From assembly GCA_013297775.1 (NCBI GenBank), contig JAAFIL010000043.1:1-32262 (forward strand): a stretch of 32,262 nt of DNA, given 5' to 3'. Below are positions 32,140 through 32,262 of the stretch, one piece after another; position 1 is the first letter of the stretch; each line of letters begins with the position of its first letter. The position numbers were made by a program, and so were the translations under genes. This stretch comes from Bacteroidota bacterium (GTDB taxonomy: Bacteria; Bacteroidota; Bacteroidia; B-17B0; Aurantibacillaceae). The notes below the pieces were generated by a model that worked only from the letters and a program-made list of their open reading frames with translations, was not told the origin of the DNA and made no database searches.

Positions 32140-32262
32140 GCTGTCTAGATTCTATTTATTTGGAATGTTATAGGGTATTTTTTTATCAGGCGAGGTGCGT
32201 TTTGCAGGCCATAGCAGAGCCGCTACGGTCAAAAAACGCAACGAAGCATGGTGAAAAAAGAC
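32140..32262. repeat. Hairpin repeat cut by the window edge
   Basis: A GC-richer stretch with nested pairs GCGTTTT (32197-32203)/AAAACGC (32233-32239) and TAGC (32212)/GCTA (32222). Outside them lie a T run near 32180 and GTGAAAAAA near 32251. The layout resembles the other hairpin elements in the window, but the sequence is different and its right end is not seen. Between 32011 and 32139 I see no gene. Confidence 0.4.

Overview
The window is AT-rich chromosomal DNA from a member of the Bacteroidota. Evidence for this: a protein with a type IX secretion sorting tail, a TonB receptor with surface lipoprotein partners, a two-component-regulator propeller protein, LytS-type histidine kinases, TAnnTTTG promoter elements and mostly absent Shine-Dalgarno sequences. 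The order or genus cannot be fixed from the sequence. It is not a phage or plasmid: most genes are housekeeping, envelope or signalling genes. They are separated by repeat-rich gaps.

Layout. 1-830 is gene-free and holds several palindromic repeats and a terminator. 831-5982 (minus) is a four-gene operon: a periplasmic propeller receptor fused to a PP2C/SpoIIE phosphatase, a lipoprotein, a SiaB-like kinase and a SiaC-like target protein. Together these look like a serine/threonine phosphorylation switch. 6188-8394 (plus) encodes a GT4 glycosyltransferase and a tryptophan 2,3-dioxygenase. 8395-8940 is a repeat cluster. 8941-13120 (minus) is a complete vitamin B12 uptake unit: cobalamin riboswitch, BtuB-like TonB receptor, DUF4465 protein with a T9SS tail (BtuH-like) and a beta-propeller lipoprotein (BtuG-like). 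13199-13387 is a tandem 'CGCAAAGG' repeat. 13468-17754 (plus) has two SGNH proteins and an MBOAT acyltransferase, which should O-acylate a surface glycan.

17755-18185 contains a GC-rich repeat that matches, in inverted orientation, the one at 8489-8750. Next come a double-VOC dioxygenase-like gene (minus) and, divergently, kbl, a Wzy/WaaL-like O-antigen ligase, an alpha/beta hydrolase and cysQ; the last three overlap. 23553-25285 (minus) is a LytTR regulator with its LytS-type kinase. 25425-26006 is a lipoprotein gene interrupted by one in-frame TAG. 26323-27735 is a secreted protein resembling DUF4932. 27736-28214 holds hairpins, including a 182-bp element with perfect 26-bp inverted ends. 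A LexA-like XRE/S24 repressor with a palindromic upstream site, trxA, ribH and a TPR-containing LytS-type kinase close the window. A further hairpin element is cut by the right edge.

The features most worth follow-up are the receptor-phosphatase/SiaB/SiaC operon with its embedded lipoprotein, the families of nested-palindrome repeats, the B12 unit with a T9SS-routed DUF4465 protein, two closely similar kinases for one visible regulator, and the TAG-interrupted lipoprotein.
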